Assembly: GCF_017104645.1 (NCBI RefSeq) | Contig: NZ_JAAGPF010000056.1 | Span: forward strand, 1-32,629 | DNA from: Burkholderia sp. Ac-20379 | GTDB lineage: Bacteria > Pseudomonadota > Gammaproteobacteria > Burkholderiales > Burkholderiaceae | Direction: 5' to 3' | Length of the DNA stretch: 32,629 nt | Shown here: positions 7,569 through 15,621 of the stretch, piece by piece | Layout of the letters: every line of letters begins with the position of its first letter | Position numbering within the stretch: position 1 is the first letter of the stretch | Notes under the pieces: generated by a model | The model's input: only the letters and a program-made list of their open reading frames with translations | Databases searched by the model: none | Told to the model about the DNA's origin: nothing | Position numbers and translations under genes: made by a program

Positions 7569-7612
7569 ACATCCTCTCGATTGAATTGAGACCACGCGGT
7601 CGGAGAGGATGT
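7569..7612 (-). promoter_or_regulatory. Inverted repeat that can mask the DUF4148 ribosome binding site
   Basis: On the minus strand, ACATCCTCTC pairs exactly with GAGAGGATGT across 24 bases. The second arm contains the Shine-Dalgarno sequence and ends one base before the ATG. A small nested palindrome (GACC-ACGC-GGTC, 7590-7601) lies in the loop. If transcribed, the leader could fold to block ribosome entry. Transcription from upstream of 7612 is assumed, not shown. Confidence 0.45.
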
Positions 7613-7791
7613 TAATGAGCGTCGCAGAACGAATTCGAGTGAATTGCATGAACTTAAATTTACATGGCAAGCGCCATTTAAACCGGCACAATTCCTCAAA
7701 TTAATCTAACACCTGCGCGCATGTACAACGCACGCCGAAATTCAATTCCGCCTCAACCGCGATTCACGAATCCGCGGCCGTGCCAAAAGAT

Positions 7792-8715
7792 TTACCAGCC
7801 CTGATCCACCCGCTGCGGCCCGTCCGCGTGCTGCCCCAGGTACGCGCGCAGATAATCGACGAAGCACGCCACCTTCGCCGACAGATTCAACCGCTCCGGA
7901 AACACCGCATAAATATCGGCCGGCAATGTCTCGTGCTCGGGCAACACCTGCACGAGGCGGCCACTGCGCAGATACTTGGCCACGTCCCACTCGGCGCGCA
8001 TCAGGATGCCGCGATGCTCGAGTGCCCAGTTCAGCGCGACGCTACCGTCGTTGGTGCTGAGTTTGCCGCGCACTTTCACCGTTTCGGTCCGGCCTCCACG
8101 CGTCAGCCTCCAGTTGGCGTAGGCGGCATCGTTCTGGCGCAGCACGATACATTCGTGCGAGACCAGATCGTGCGGCATTTGCGGTGCGCCGGCGCGGCGC
8201 AGATAGCCTGGCGTGGCGACCAGCAAACGCCGGTTGCCGGCAATCCGCTTGGCCACCAGCCGAGAATCGGGCAGTTCTCCGAAACGAATCGACAGATCGA
8301 TCGCCTCGTCGGGCAAAGCCACCGGCCGGTCCGTCAAATGCAGCTGCACGTCCACGTCGGGATAGGCATCGCTGAACGCGGAAATCGCCGGCCCGATATA
8401 CGAGCGCCCGAATCCGAGCGGCGCATTCACGCGCAGCAGTCCCTTCGGCGCCGCGCGGCTGCTCGATACCAGCCGCTCCATCTCGTCGATGTCGCTGAGG
8501 ATCCGTCGCGCGTTGGCGAAATACACCTCCCCTTCGCTGGTCAGGCTGATGCGCCGCGTCGTGCGATTGAGCAGCCGCACGCCGAGCCGCGCCTCCAGCT
8601 GCGAGAGCCGGCGCGAGATGGCCGGCGGAGTCAGATTAAGCTCGCGCGCGGTCGCGGCGAGACTGCCGTGCTTGATGAGCAGGCAGAAGAAGCCCAGTTC
8701 GCTGTCCGTTCCCAT
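7792..8715 (-). CDS. LysR-family regulator (TtuA/TtdR/DmlR-like) divergent from the tartrate operon
   Basis: A 307-residue LysR-type regulator. The helix-turn-helix is at residues 15-45 (GSLAATARELNLTPPAISRR), followed by LEARLGVRLLNRTTRR and an effector-binding domain from about residue 90. LRVNAPLGFGRSYIGPAISAF is the signature of the large DmlR-type subgroup. It diverges from a carrier gene and ttdAB, the same layout as ttuA-ttuB in Agrobacterium vitis and ttdR-ttdA in E. coli. It therefore most likely senses tartrate or a related hydroxy acid and activates that operon. The ATG has no clear ribosome binding site. It is a paralogue of the LysR at 28249, with the same length and shared blocks such as WALE-H-GIL-RAEWD. 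Family is certain, effector inferred. Confidence 0.9.
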   Translation of the reverse strand: MGTDSELGFFCLLIKHGSLAATARELNLTPPAISRRLSQLEARLGVRLLNRTTRRISLTSEGEVYFANARRILSDIDEMERLVSSSRAAPKGLLRVNAPLGFGRSYIGPAISAFSDAYPDVDVQLHLTDRPVALPDEAIDLSIRFGELPDSRLVAKRIAGNRRLLVATPGYLRRAGAPQMPHDLVSHECIVLRQNDAAYANWRLTRGGRTETVKVRGKLSTNDGSVALNWALEHRGILMRAEWDVAKYLRSGRLVQVLPEHETLPADIYAVFPERLNLSAKVACFVDYLRAYLGQHADGPQRVDQGW

Positions 8716-8885
8716 TCGTAAATTTTTTGCAACTATGTATTAAGTTTCGAGCGATTCATTCCTTCGGTAGAGATCTTAATCTCCGCTCCACGTGTGGTCT
8801 ACAACAGGATTCGGCCACGCGGGTCCGATCGGCGGAGTGCGAGGCCGCCCCCCGATCGCGCATCCAACGAGAACGGAGACACCCC
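8716..8885. promoter_or_regulatory. Divergent promoter region between LysR and the MFS-ttdAB operon
   Basis: 170 bp, AT-rich at the LysR end. It contains a short palindrome GAGAT-CTTA-ATCTC (8770-8783), a plausible LysR operator half-site pair, about 100 bp before the carrier ATG. A divergent regulator-target arrangement is seen; binding is inferred. Confidence 0.4.
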
Positions 8886-10187
8886 ATGGATACCTCGCTC
8901 GAACAACGCACGCTGCGCCGGATCGGCTGGCGCATCGTGCCCTTCATCATGCTGCTCTACTTCGTCGCCTACATCGACCGCGTCAACATCGGTTTCGCGG
9001 CGCTGACGATGAAGACGGATCTCGGCTTCACGGCCTCGACCCTCGGCTTCGGCGCCGGCATCTTCTTCTGGGGCTACTTCATGTTCGAGGTACCCTCGAA
9101 CATCGTGCTGCACAAGGTCGGCGCGCGAATCTGGATCGCGCGCGTGATGGTGACCTGGGGCCTGATCTCGGCGGCGATGGCCTTCGTCACGGGCCCAGTC
9201 AGCTTCTATGTGATCCGCTTCCTGCTCGGCGCGGCAGAGGCGGGCTTCTTCCCCGGCATCATCCTTTACCTCAACTACTGGTTCCCAGCGCGACGGCGCG
9301 CCGGCGTCACAGCGCTGTTCATGGCGGCGGCGCCGATCTCGACGGCGATCGGGTCGCCAATCTCGGCCGCGCTGCTGCAAATGCAAGGCGTGATGGGCCT
9401 GGCCGGCTGGCAATGGCTGTTCGTCGTCGAGGCGGTACCGGCGCTGGTGCTCGGTGTGATGGTGTTCTTCTTCATGACCGACCGGCCCGAACAGGCTACC
9501 TGGCTGCGCGACGACGAACGCGCCTGGCTCGTCGCCACGTTGCGGGAAGAAGCCGCGAGCCGCACCGGCGGCGGTGCACACAGCATCTGGAGCGGCCTCG
9601 CCAACCCGCGCGTGCTGGCGCTCGCACTGATCTATTTCGGCACCTCGGCCGGCCTCTACACACTTGGCATCTGGTCGCCCCAGATCATCAAGCAACTCGG
9701 CGTGTCGTCGCTGACCGTCGGCTTCCTGAACGCTGTGCCGCCGGTGATCTCGGTCATCGCGATGGTGCTCTGGTCGCGTCATTCGGACCGCACCGGCGAG
9801 CGCACCTGGCACGTCGTGCTGGCCTGCGTCGCCGCAGCCATCGGACTGATCGTGGCAGCCGCCGCGAACAGCGCGGTCGGCTTGATCGCCGCGCTGACGC
9901 TCGTCAACGTCGGCATCAGCTGCGCGAAGCCGCCGCTCTGGAGCATGCCCACGATGTTCCTGTCCGGCGCGGCTGCCGCCACCGGCATCGCCACCATCAA
10001 TTCGATCGGCAACCTCGGCGGCTTCGCCGGGCCGGCCGTGATCGGCTGGCTCAAGGAAGAAACCGGCAGCTTCAGCGGCGGGCTGTACTTCGTCGCGGGC
10101 CTGCTGGTCATGTCCGCTGTCCTGACCATTTTGCTGTCGCGCACGAAAAAGCCCGTGGCGACCACGGCCGACGCGGCCGCGCACTGA
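8886..10187 (+). CDS. MFS carrier, anion:cation symporter family (TtuB-like tartrate carrier)
   Basis: A 433-residue major facilitator protein with about 12 membrane helices and a central cytoplasmic loop near residues 205-240. The first helix region (FIMLLYFVAYIDRVNIGFAA) and the loop motif FFPGIILYLNYWFPARRRA are hallmarks of the anion:cation symporter subfamily, which imports organic anions such as tartrate, galactonate and phthalate. CGGAGA stands 7 bp before the ATG at 8886. An in-frame extension upstream has no coding character. It is followed after 39 bp by ttdA, so carrier and dehydratase probably share one transcript. Context favours L-tartrate or a close dicarboxylate as substrate. 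It is a clear paralogue of the carrier at 25203-26510. Confidence 0.9.
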   Translation: MDTSLEQRTLRRIGWRIVPFIMLLYFVAYIDRVNIGFAALTMKTDLGFTASTLGFGAGIFFWGYFMFEVPSNIVLHKVGARIWIARVMVTWGLISAAMAFVTGPVSFYVIRFLLGAAEAGFFPGIILYLNYWFPARRRAGVTALFMAAAPISTAIGSPISAALLQMQGVMGLAGWQWLFVVEAVPALVLGVMVFFFMTDRPEQATWLRDDERAWLVATLREEAASRTGGGAHSIWSGLANPRVLALALIYFGTSAGLYTLGIWSPQIIKQLGVSSLTVGFLNAVPPVISVIAMVLWSRHSDRTGERTWHVVLACVAAAIGLIVAAAANSAVGLIAALTLVNVGISCAKPPLWSMPTMFLSGAAAATGIATINSIGNLGGFAGPAVIGWLKEETGSFSGGLYFVAGLLVMSAVLTILLSRTKKPVATTADAAAH

Positions 10188-10226
10188 CCCCCTCCCCCCC
10201 ACGGAATCATCCACAAGGAGAACAAC

Positions 10227-11126
10227 ATGGACAAGGTCGCTGCTACCCAGTCCCTGACGGACACCATGGCCCGCTTCACGGCCTATATCGGCAAACGCCT
10301 GCCCAAAGACGTCAAGACCAAGCTCGCGGAGCTGCGCACGCTGGAAACCAACCCGCTCGCGAAGTCCGTCTACGACTCGATGGCCGACAATCAGGAAGCC
10401 GCCGACAAGCTGAACCGCCCGAGCTGCCAGGACACCGGCGTGATCCAGTACTTCGTCGAAGCCGGCGCGCAGTTCCCACTGCTCGGCGAGATCGAGGAAA
10501 TCCTGCGCGGCGCCACCGAAGGCGCCACCGAAATGGGCCCGCTGCGCCACAACGCGGTGGAAACCTTCGACGAGAAGAACACCGGCACCAACACCGGCAC
10601 GCAGATTCCCTGGCTCGACTGGCGCATCGTGCCGGATTCGGACAGTTGCACGATCGACGTTTACATGGCCGGCGGCGGCTGCACGCTGCCGGGCGCGGCC
10701 AAGGTGTTGATGCCGGGCCAGGGCTACGAGGGCGTGGCCGAATTCGTGATGGACGTGATCACCGAGCGCGGCGTCAATGCCTGCCCGCCCCTGCTGGTCG
10801 GCGTCGGCGTCTCGACCTCGGTCGAAACGGCGGCACGCCTGTCAAAGCTCGCGATCCTGCGCCCCGTCGATTCGAAAAGCAGCAATGCGCGCGCGGCGCT
10901 GATGGAAGACCTGCTCGAGCAGGGGCTGAACCAGGTCGGCATCGGCCCGCAAGGCCTGACCGGCAACAACAGCGTGATGGGGGTGAATATCGAATCGTCG
11001 GCACGTCATCCGTCGACCATCGGCGTGGCCGTGAACACCGGTTGCTGGGCGCACCGACGCGGCAAGATTCGCATCAACGCGGATCTGACGTACGACATTC
11101 TGTCTCATGAAGGAGTGGTGCTGTGA
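10227..11126 (+). CDS. ttdA: L(+)-tartrate dehydratase, alpha subunit
   Basis: A 299-residue alpha subunit of the class I fumarase/tartrate dehydratase family. With TtdB it removes water from L-tartrate to give oxaloacetate in the cytoplasm. The three cysteines expected to hold the oxygen-sensitive [4Fe-4S] cluster are present: C67 (PSCQDTG), C186 (NACPPLLVG) and C273 ([10 protein letters not shown]). The blocks [26 protein letters not shown] and [14 protein letters not shown] follow E. coli TtdA (303 residues) closely. A good ribosome binding site, AAGGAG, precedes the ATG. The gene sits between the carrier and ttdB and overlaps ttdB by 4 bp. A two-subunit fumarase is the main alternative, but similarity to TtdB in the partner and the tartrate-type context make tartrate more likely. 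Confidence 0.93.
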   Translation: MDKVAATQSLTDTMARFTAYIGKRLPKDVKTKLAELRTLETNPLAKSVYDSMADNQEAADKLNRPSCQDTGVIQYFVEAGAQFPLLGEIEEILRGATEGATEMGPLRHNAVETFDEKNTGTNTGTQIPWLDWRIVPDSDSCTIDVYMAGGGCTLPGAAKVLMPGQGYEGVAEFVMDVITERGVNACPPLLVGVGVSTSVETAARLSKLAILRPVDSKSSNARAALMEDLLEQGLNQVGIGPQGLTGNNSVMGVNIESSARHPSTIGVAVNTGCWAHRRGKIRINADLTYDILSHEGVVL

Positions 11127-11731
11127 AGAAGATTCTGACTACGCCAATCAAGTCGGAAGACCTCGAAGACCTGAAGGTGGGCGATGTGGTCTACCTGACT
11201 GGGCGTCTCGTGACCTGCCGTGACGTCGCGCACCGCCGCCTGATCGAACAGGGCCGCGAGCTGCCGGTGAACCTCGAGGGCGGCGCGATCTTCCACGCCG
11301 GACCGATCGTGCGCAAGAAGCCCGACGGCGGCTTCGAGATGGTCTCGATCGGCCCGACCACAAGCATGCGCATGGAGAAATTCGAGCGCGAGTTCATCGA
11401 GCAGACGGGTGTGAAGTTGATCGTCGGCAAGGGCGGCATGGGGCCGGAGACGGCCGCGGGATGTCAGGAGCACAAGGCCGTGCACGCGATCTTCCCGGGT
11501 GGCTGCGCGGTGCTGGCGGCCACGCTGGTCGAGGAAATCGAAGGCGCCGAATGGCAGGATCTCGGCATGCCGGAAACGCTGTGGATCAACCGCGTGCGCG
11601 AGTTTGGGCCGCTGATCATCTCGATCGACACCAAGGGCAACAACTTGATCCAGCAGAACAAGACGACGTTCAACGAGAAAAAGAAGCCGATTCTCGACGA
11701 GATCAGCAAGCAGCTCAGCTTCATCAAGTAA
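11123..11731 (+). CDS. ttdB: L(+)-tartrate dehydratase, beta subunit
   Basis: A 202-residue beta subunit (fumarase C-terminal domain). The start [20 protein letters not shown] and the blocks [45 protein letters not shown] and [14 protein letters not shown] match E. coli TtdB nearly residue for residue in places, and the length is almost the same (201). These blocks carry substrate-binding Arg, His and Lys residues at the subunit interface. Translation starts at GTG overlapping the ttdA stop (GTGA), with AAGGAG 8 bp before it inside ttdA. The two subunits are therefore made in equal amounts by coupling. A strong terminator at 11775-11817 closes the operon. Confidence 0.95.
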   Translation: MKKILTTPIKSEDLEDLKVGDVVYLTGRLVTCRDVAHRRLIEQGRELPVNLEGGAIFHAGPIVRKKPDGGFEMVSIGPTTSMRMEKFEREFIEQTGVKLIVGKGGMGPETAAGCQEHKAVHAIFPGGCAVLAATLVEEIEGAEWQDLGMPETLWINRVREFGPLIISIDTKGNNLIQQNKTTFNEKKKPILDEISKQLSFIK

Positions 11732-11774
11732 GGCAGGTTTCGCGGGCGGCACGACCGCCTATTCGGAACCGGTG

Positions 11775-11817
11775 CGGCGCGCCAGGCGGAACCTTCTGCC
11801 TGGCGCGCCGTTTTGTT
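11775..11817 (+). terminator. Rho-independent terminator after ttdB
   Basis: A 13-bp perfect stem (CGGCGCGCCAGGC paired with GCCTGGCGCGCCG) with a 10-base loop is followed by TTTTGTT. It separates the ttdAB operon from the convergent reductase gene; its T-tract overlaps that gene's stop codon. Confidence 0.92.
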
Positions 11818-12697
11818 ATGCGACGGCGTGACCAGCGAGCATTTCGAGCGCACACACCATTGCCGAGTGATCCCAGCTGGCACCGTCGTTTGCCACGCAG
11901 GCGTTGAACAGCTGCTGGCAGGTGGATGTGTTCGGCAACGCGACGCCGATCGCCTTCGCGCTCTGCAGCGCCAGGTTCAAATCCTTCTGGTGCAACGCGA
12001 TACGGAAGCCCGGCTCGAACTTGCGCTCGATCATCCGCTCGCCGTGCACTTCAAGAATGCGCGATGCGGCGAAGCCACCCATCAGCGCCTCGCGCACCTT
12101 GGCCGGATCGGCACCGGCCTTCGACGCGAACAGCAGCGCTTCGCCTACCGCCTCGATCGTCAATGCTACGACGATCTGGTTGGCCACCTTGCAGGTTTGC
12201 CCGGCACCCACTTCGCCCACGTGCGTGATGTTCTTACCCATCAGCGCGAGTAGCGGCCTGAGCGTCTCGAATGCACCTGCGCTGCCGCCGACCATGATCG
12301 ATAACGTCGCGGCCTTCGCGCCAAGTTCGCCGCCCGACACCGGTGCGTCGAGATACTCGCAGCCGAGCGCACGGATCCGCTCGCCGAAGCCCTGCGTCTC
12401 GATCGGGGAGATCGAGCTCATGTCCACTACCGTCTTGCCCTTGGTCAGCCCAGTAGCGACACCCTGCTCGCCGAACAGCACGCCGGTCACATCCGGCGTG
12501 TCGGGCAACATCATGAACACCGTGTCAGCGCGGCGCGCGACTTCGGCGGGCGATTCGACGCTGACGGCCTTGCGTTCCGCGATCGCCTTGGGCAGCGCGC
12601 CGCGCGTGTAGATGAACAGTTCGTGGCCGGCGTCGAGCAGATGCTGCGCCATCGGGGCGCCCATGATGCCGAGGCCGATGAATCCGAGTCGTGCCAT
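11816..12697 (-). CDS. 2-hydroxy-3-oxopropionate (tartronate semialdehyde) reductase
   Basis: A 293-residue beta-hydroxyacid dehydrogenase of the GarR/GlxR type, which reduces tartronate semialdehyde to D-glycerate with NAD(P)H. The N-terminal Rossmann motif is GFIGLGIMGAPMAQHLL (residues 5-21). The substrate-binding motif DAPVSGGELGA lies near residue 120. The catalytic Lys is in GAGQTCKVANQ near residue 170. The C-terminal signature FRIALHQKDLNLAL is near 235-250. The order and spacing match GarR throughout. AGGAG stands 7 bp before the ATG at 12697; the longer upstream frame is not coding. It follows the molybdopterin subunit gene by 167 bp, with an intrinsic terminator between, so it may have separate or attenuated expression. 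No glyoxylate carboligase or glycerate kinase gene is in the window. Confidence 0.92.
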   Translation of the reverse strand: MARLGFIGLGIMGAPMAQHLLDAGHELFIYTRGALPKAIAERKAVSVESPAEVARRADTVFMMLPDTPDVTGVLFGEQGVATGLTKGKTVVDMSSISPIETQGFGERIRALGCEYLDAPVSGGELGAKAATLSIMVGGSAGAFETLRPLLALMGKNITHVGEVGAGQTCKVANQIVVALTIEAVGEALLFASKAGADPAKVREALMGGFAASRILEVHGERMIERKFEPGFRIALHQKDLNLALQSAKAIGVALPNTSTCQQLFNACVANDGASWDHSAMVCALEMLAGHAVA

Positions 12698-12734
12698 GTG
12701 TTTCTCCTGGTGGGTTTTGGGGAACAGCCGGGGG

Positions 12735-12760
12735 CGCACGGCCCGTATTCGAGCCGTGCG
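12735..12760. other. Hairpin in the leader of the reductase gene
   Basis: CGCACGGC and GCCGTGCG form an 8-bp perfect stem around a 10-base loop, about 38 bp upstream of the reductase ATG. It may shape the 5' end of the mRNA or act as an operator. No promoter was recognised between it and the terminator next to it. Confidence 0.35.
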
Positions 12761-12764
12761 ATGC

Positions 12765-12800
12765 GAAGAAAAAGCGGCGCGCCGCCTCGCGGGGCGCGCC
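12765..12800 (-). terminator. Intrinsic terminator between the Mo-subunit gene and the reductase gene
   Basis: Read on the minus strand: GGCGCGCC, a 9-base loop, GGCGCGCC, then GC and TTTTTCTTC. The stem plus U-rich tail is a standard Rho-independent terminator. It lies 65-100 bp after the molybdopterin-subunit stop and about 67 bp before the reductase start, so it should stop or reduce read-through from the oxidase operon. Confidence 0.75.
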
Positions 12801-12838
12801 GGAAAGGCGGTGCACGGTGGCACCACCGGTGGGTTCGG

Positions 12839-12859
12839 GAGGCGGCGTGAGGCCGCCTC
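12839..12859. other. Stable hairpin just after the molybdopterin-subunit stop
   Basis: GAGGCGGC-GTGAG-GCCGCCTC, an 8-bp perfect stem 5 bp beyond the minus-strand stop codon, with no T-run. It may protect the 3' end of the mRNA upstream of the true terminator. Confidence 0.4.
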
Positions 12860-12864
12860 GGGGG

Positions 12865-15147
12865 TCAGGCGTTCAACAAGGCAAGCAGGTTGGCCGGCGT
12901 GAACGGAATCGCGCGTGGGCGCACGCCGGTGGCGTCTTGGATCGCGCTCGCCACCGCCGACGGTATCACCGCGCAAGTCGGCTCTCCCGCGCCGACCGGC
13001 GGCTGGTCGGGCCGGTCGAGCAACACGACGTCCACCGTCTCGGGCAGCTCGGGGAACTTCAGAAGCCGATACGTGAGCCAGTCGACGCTGGTCACGGCCG
13101 AGCGCGTGAAATGCACCTGCTCGAACATGGTGCGGCTCAGCGTCTGCACGATTTCGCCTTCGACTTGGTTACGCACGCCGTCGGGATTCACGACGAGGCC
13201 GCAATCGTGCGCGATGGTCACTTTCTTGATGACTACCACGCCCGTGCGCCGATCGAGTTCGATCTCGACGACCGAGGCCACATACGCGTGATTCGGCTCG
13301 TAGCGCACGCAGGCCATTCCGCGACCCGTTACCACGTCGCCCGACGGCTTCAACGCGTGCAGGGGACGGCGCTGCCAGCCTGTTCGCCTCTCGACGGCGT
13401 GCAACACGGCCTGCGCGCGCCAATCCGAAAAATGCCGCAACCTGAATTCGATCGGATCAGCCTTGGCCGCCACCGACAGCTCGTCCATGAACGATTCGTT
13501 CGCATAGGTGTGCTGGACGCGGCCAGGCCCGCGCAACCAGGACGGCCGCAGGGGCGTGCGCGTGGTGCGATTGACCGTCACGCGCATGTTGGGCACATCG
13601 TAGGGCGCGACCATATTGAATTCCATGCCGCCGGCGTTGTCGGGCTCGCCTTCCATCGGTGACGACCGCATCAGCTCGGCCGCGAGTAGCGGCACGTCAG
13701 CGTTGCCGGACACGCGATATGGCACCCAGGTCGTGTATTGCCAAGCAGTAATGCGTCCGTTTTCGTCGAGCGCGCCGGCCAGTTCGGACACCACGGCCGC
13801 GCCCTTCGGGTCCCAACCATGCTCGTCCTCGCGCATCCATTGAAGCCGCACAGGCCTGTCGATCGCCCGAGACAGCAACGCGGCCTCCGCCGTGGCGTCC
13901 TCGTGGCCATTGCGCCCGTAGCAGCCCGCCCCCTCGACGTAGATCAGCCGGACATCCTGCTTCGGGAGGCCCATCATCGCTGCGATCTGGTCTCGCGTCA
14001 TGTGCGGCGCCTGGGTGGACGACCACACAGTCAGCTTGCCGTTACGCCAGTCGCCGATCGCGCACGACGGGCCGATCGAGCCATGGGTCTGCATCGGCCA
14101 GCCATAGGTGGCGTGCACGGTGCGCTTCGCATCGGACTCTGCGATGGCCGCGGCCGGGTCGCCTCGGGAGGCGAGTGTGCCCTGTTCGTGGACCGGCAGC
14201 GCGCGCACCGCGTCGAACAGCTTCGCCTCGTCGGGCAGCCCAGTCCACCGAGACCAGCGCGCCACGATAGCGCGCGAGGCGCGAATCGCGGCCCATTCGC
14301 TCGTGGCGATCGCGGCTAGCAGGTTGCCGATCCGCACCGTCTGAAGGAAGCCGGGCACGGCGCGCGCGGGGCCGTCGTCGAACGAGAGCAGTTGCGCGCC
14401 GTAGGCATTCGGATGGATTACACGCGCGTGCACCATGCCGTCCACCCGCACGTCCTGCATGAATTCGAATTCGGCGAACACCTTGGCGCGTACGTCGTCG
14501 CGCGGAACCGGCTGGCCGACCACTCGGTATTGCGACACCGGCTTGAGCGGCGCATGCGGATCGAGCGCGAGTTCGAGCGGCCGATTAGCCAGCAGCGCGT
14601 GGTACGCGGTGCCGTTCTTGTCGCGGGTGTCGCGGTACGCACGTCCGTTGGCCAGCCGCACCGAGGCGGGCGGCACGCGCCACGCCTTCGATGCCACGTC
14701 ACGGATCGCGGCGGCAGCCGTGGCCGCCGCTTGCCGGAGCTGAATGCCGGCCGCCTGCACCGACATCGAGCCGTTGGTCGGTCCCTGATCGACGGTCAGC
14801 GCGGTGTCGCCCTGCACCACGCGCACCTGGCCGATTGGGAACTCGAGCTCCTCGACCACCATCTGCGCGAGCGCCGTGGTGTTTCCAGTGCCGAGGTTCA
14901 CCTTGCCGGTGTAAAGCGATAGCATGCCGTCGTCGCCGAGCGCGAGAAATGCGTCGACGCGTGCGGCGTCTACTGTTTTCGGTACGGCCGCAGGCAGCGC
15001 GCCTTCGGCAGCGATTTCGGCCGAACCCGAAGGCAACGTGGCGGAATTGGCGAACGACGGCCGCGCGAGCGAGAAGCCCACGATTAGCGCCGCGCCTTGC
15101 TTCAGGAAATCGCGTCGGGACGACGTAAGCGGTTCAGGCGCGTGCAT
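12865..15147 (-). CDS. Molybdopterin-binding subunit of a xanthine oxidase-family dehydrogenase (IorB type)
   Basis: A 760-residue large subunit of the isoquinoline 1-oxidoreductase/aldehyde dehydrogenase branch of the xanthine oxidase family. The N-terminus has a Tat signal (SSRRDFLKQGAALIVGFSLA), so the folded enzyme with cofactor is exported and works in the periplasm. Molybdopterin-binding blocks are spread along the chain: GKVNLGTGNTTALAQ, QGPTNGSMSVQAAG, PMQTHGSIGPSCA, EGAGCYGRNGHEDA and RGPGRVQHTYANESFMDEL. The catalytic Glu is E722 in PVGAGEPTCAV. It starts on the base after the stop of the [2Fe-2S] subunit and would pass electrons through that subunit to the tri-haem cytochrome encoded upstream. 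Substrates of this branch include aldehydes and N-heterocycles; which applies here is unknown. Confidence 0.93.
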   Translation of the reverse strand: MHAPEPLTSSRRDFLKQGAALIVGFSLARPSFANSATLPSGSAEIAAEGALPAAVPKTVDAARVDAFLALGDDGMLSLYTGKVNLGTGNTTALAQMVVEELEFPIGQVRVVQGDTALTVDQGPTNGSMSVQAAGIQLRQAAATAAAAIRDVASKAWRVPPASVRLANGRAYRDTRDKNGTAYHALLANRPLELALDPHAPLKPVSQYRVVGQPVPRDDVRAKVFAEFEFMQDVRVDGMVHARVIHPNAYGAQLLSFDDGPARAVPGFLQTVRIGNLLAAIATSEWAAIRASRAIVARWSRWTGLPDEAKLFDAVRALPVHEQGTLASRGDPAAAIAESDAKRTVHATYGWPMQTHGSIGPSCAIGDWRNGKLTVWSSTQAPHMTRDQIAAMMGLPKQDVRLIYVEGAGCYGRNGHEDATAEAALLSRAIDRPVRLQWMREDEHGWDPKGAAVVSELAGALDENGRITAWQYTTWVPYRVSGNADVPLLAAELMRSSPMEGEPDNAGGMEFNMVAPYDVPNMRVTVNRTTRTPLRPSWLRGPGRVQHTYANESFMDELSVAAKADPIEFRLRHFSDWRAQAVLHAVERRTGWQRRPLHALKPSGDVVTGRGMACVRYEPNHAYVASVVEIELDRRTGVVVIKKVTIAHDCGLVVNPDGVRNQVEGEIVQTLSRTMFEQVHFTRSAVTSVDWLTYRLLKFPELPETVDVVLLDRPDQPPVGAGEPTCAVIPSAVASAIQDATGVRPRAIPFTPANLLALLNA

Positions 15148-15621
15148 TCAGGCTCCGCTGGCTTTGAGGATGGCGCGGACGATCCGAAGATGCGTGCCGC
15201 AGCGACAGAGGTTCGACGCTAGGGCGTCCTTCACCTGCTGCTCAGTCGGCTTCGGGACGCGCGTGAGCAGCCCGCGCGCGGCGATCAGCATGCCGTTGAT
15301 GCAATAGCCGCACTGCACGGCCTGCTCGGCGACGAACGCGGCCTGAAGTGGATCGGGGGCGGCCGGCGTGCCCATGCCCTCGAGCGTCACAACTTGATGG
15401 CCGACCGCCGACGATACCGGCATCACGCACGAGCGCCGCGCCACGCCATCGACCAGCACCGAGCACGCGCCGCATTGCCCGAGCCCACAGCCGAAGCGTG
15501 GCCCCTTGAGCTCGAGCTCGTCGCGTAACACGTACAACAACGGCGTGTCAGGGCTGGCGTCGACCGCCACGGGTCGGCCGTTGACGTGCAGCGTAATTGG
15601 GTGTGCAACGGACGTCGTCAT
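15148..15621 (-). CDS. [2Fe-2S]-binding subunit of the molybdenum dehydrogenase (IorA type)
   Basis: A 157-residue electron-transfer subunit with two iron-sulfur clusters. The plant-ferredoxin-type cluster is held by C45, C50, C53 and C65 (GCGLGQCGACSVLVDGV). The C-terminal four-helix cluster is held by C104, C107, C139 and C141 (VQCGYCINGM and NLCRCGTH). All eight ligands are present and length is standard. It moves electrons from the molybdenum site to cytochrome c. It has no signal peptide and so probably leaves the cell as a complex with the Tat-signal-bearing large subunit. Its ATG overlaps the stop of the cytochrome gene by 4 bp (ATGA), and its stop directly precedes the large-subunit ATG, indicating tight translational coupling. 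Confidence 0.95.
   Translation of the reverse strand: MTTSVAHPITLHVNGRPVAVDASPDTPLLYVLRDELELKGPRFGCGLGQCGACSVLVDGVARRSCVMPVSSAVGHQVVTLEGMGTPAAPDPLQAAFVAEQAVQCGYCINGMLIAARGLLTRVPKPTEQQVKDALASNLCRCGTHLRIVRAILKASGA

Noticed and set aside
8792-11110. Long plus- and minus-strand frames overlapping the MFS and ttdA genes
   Set aside because: They are composition shadows; the carrier and TtdA reading frames have clear family matches.
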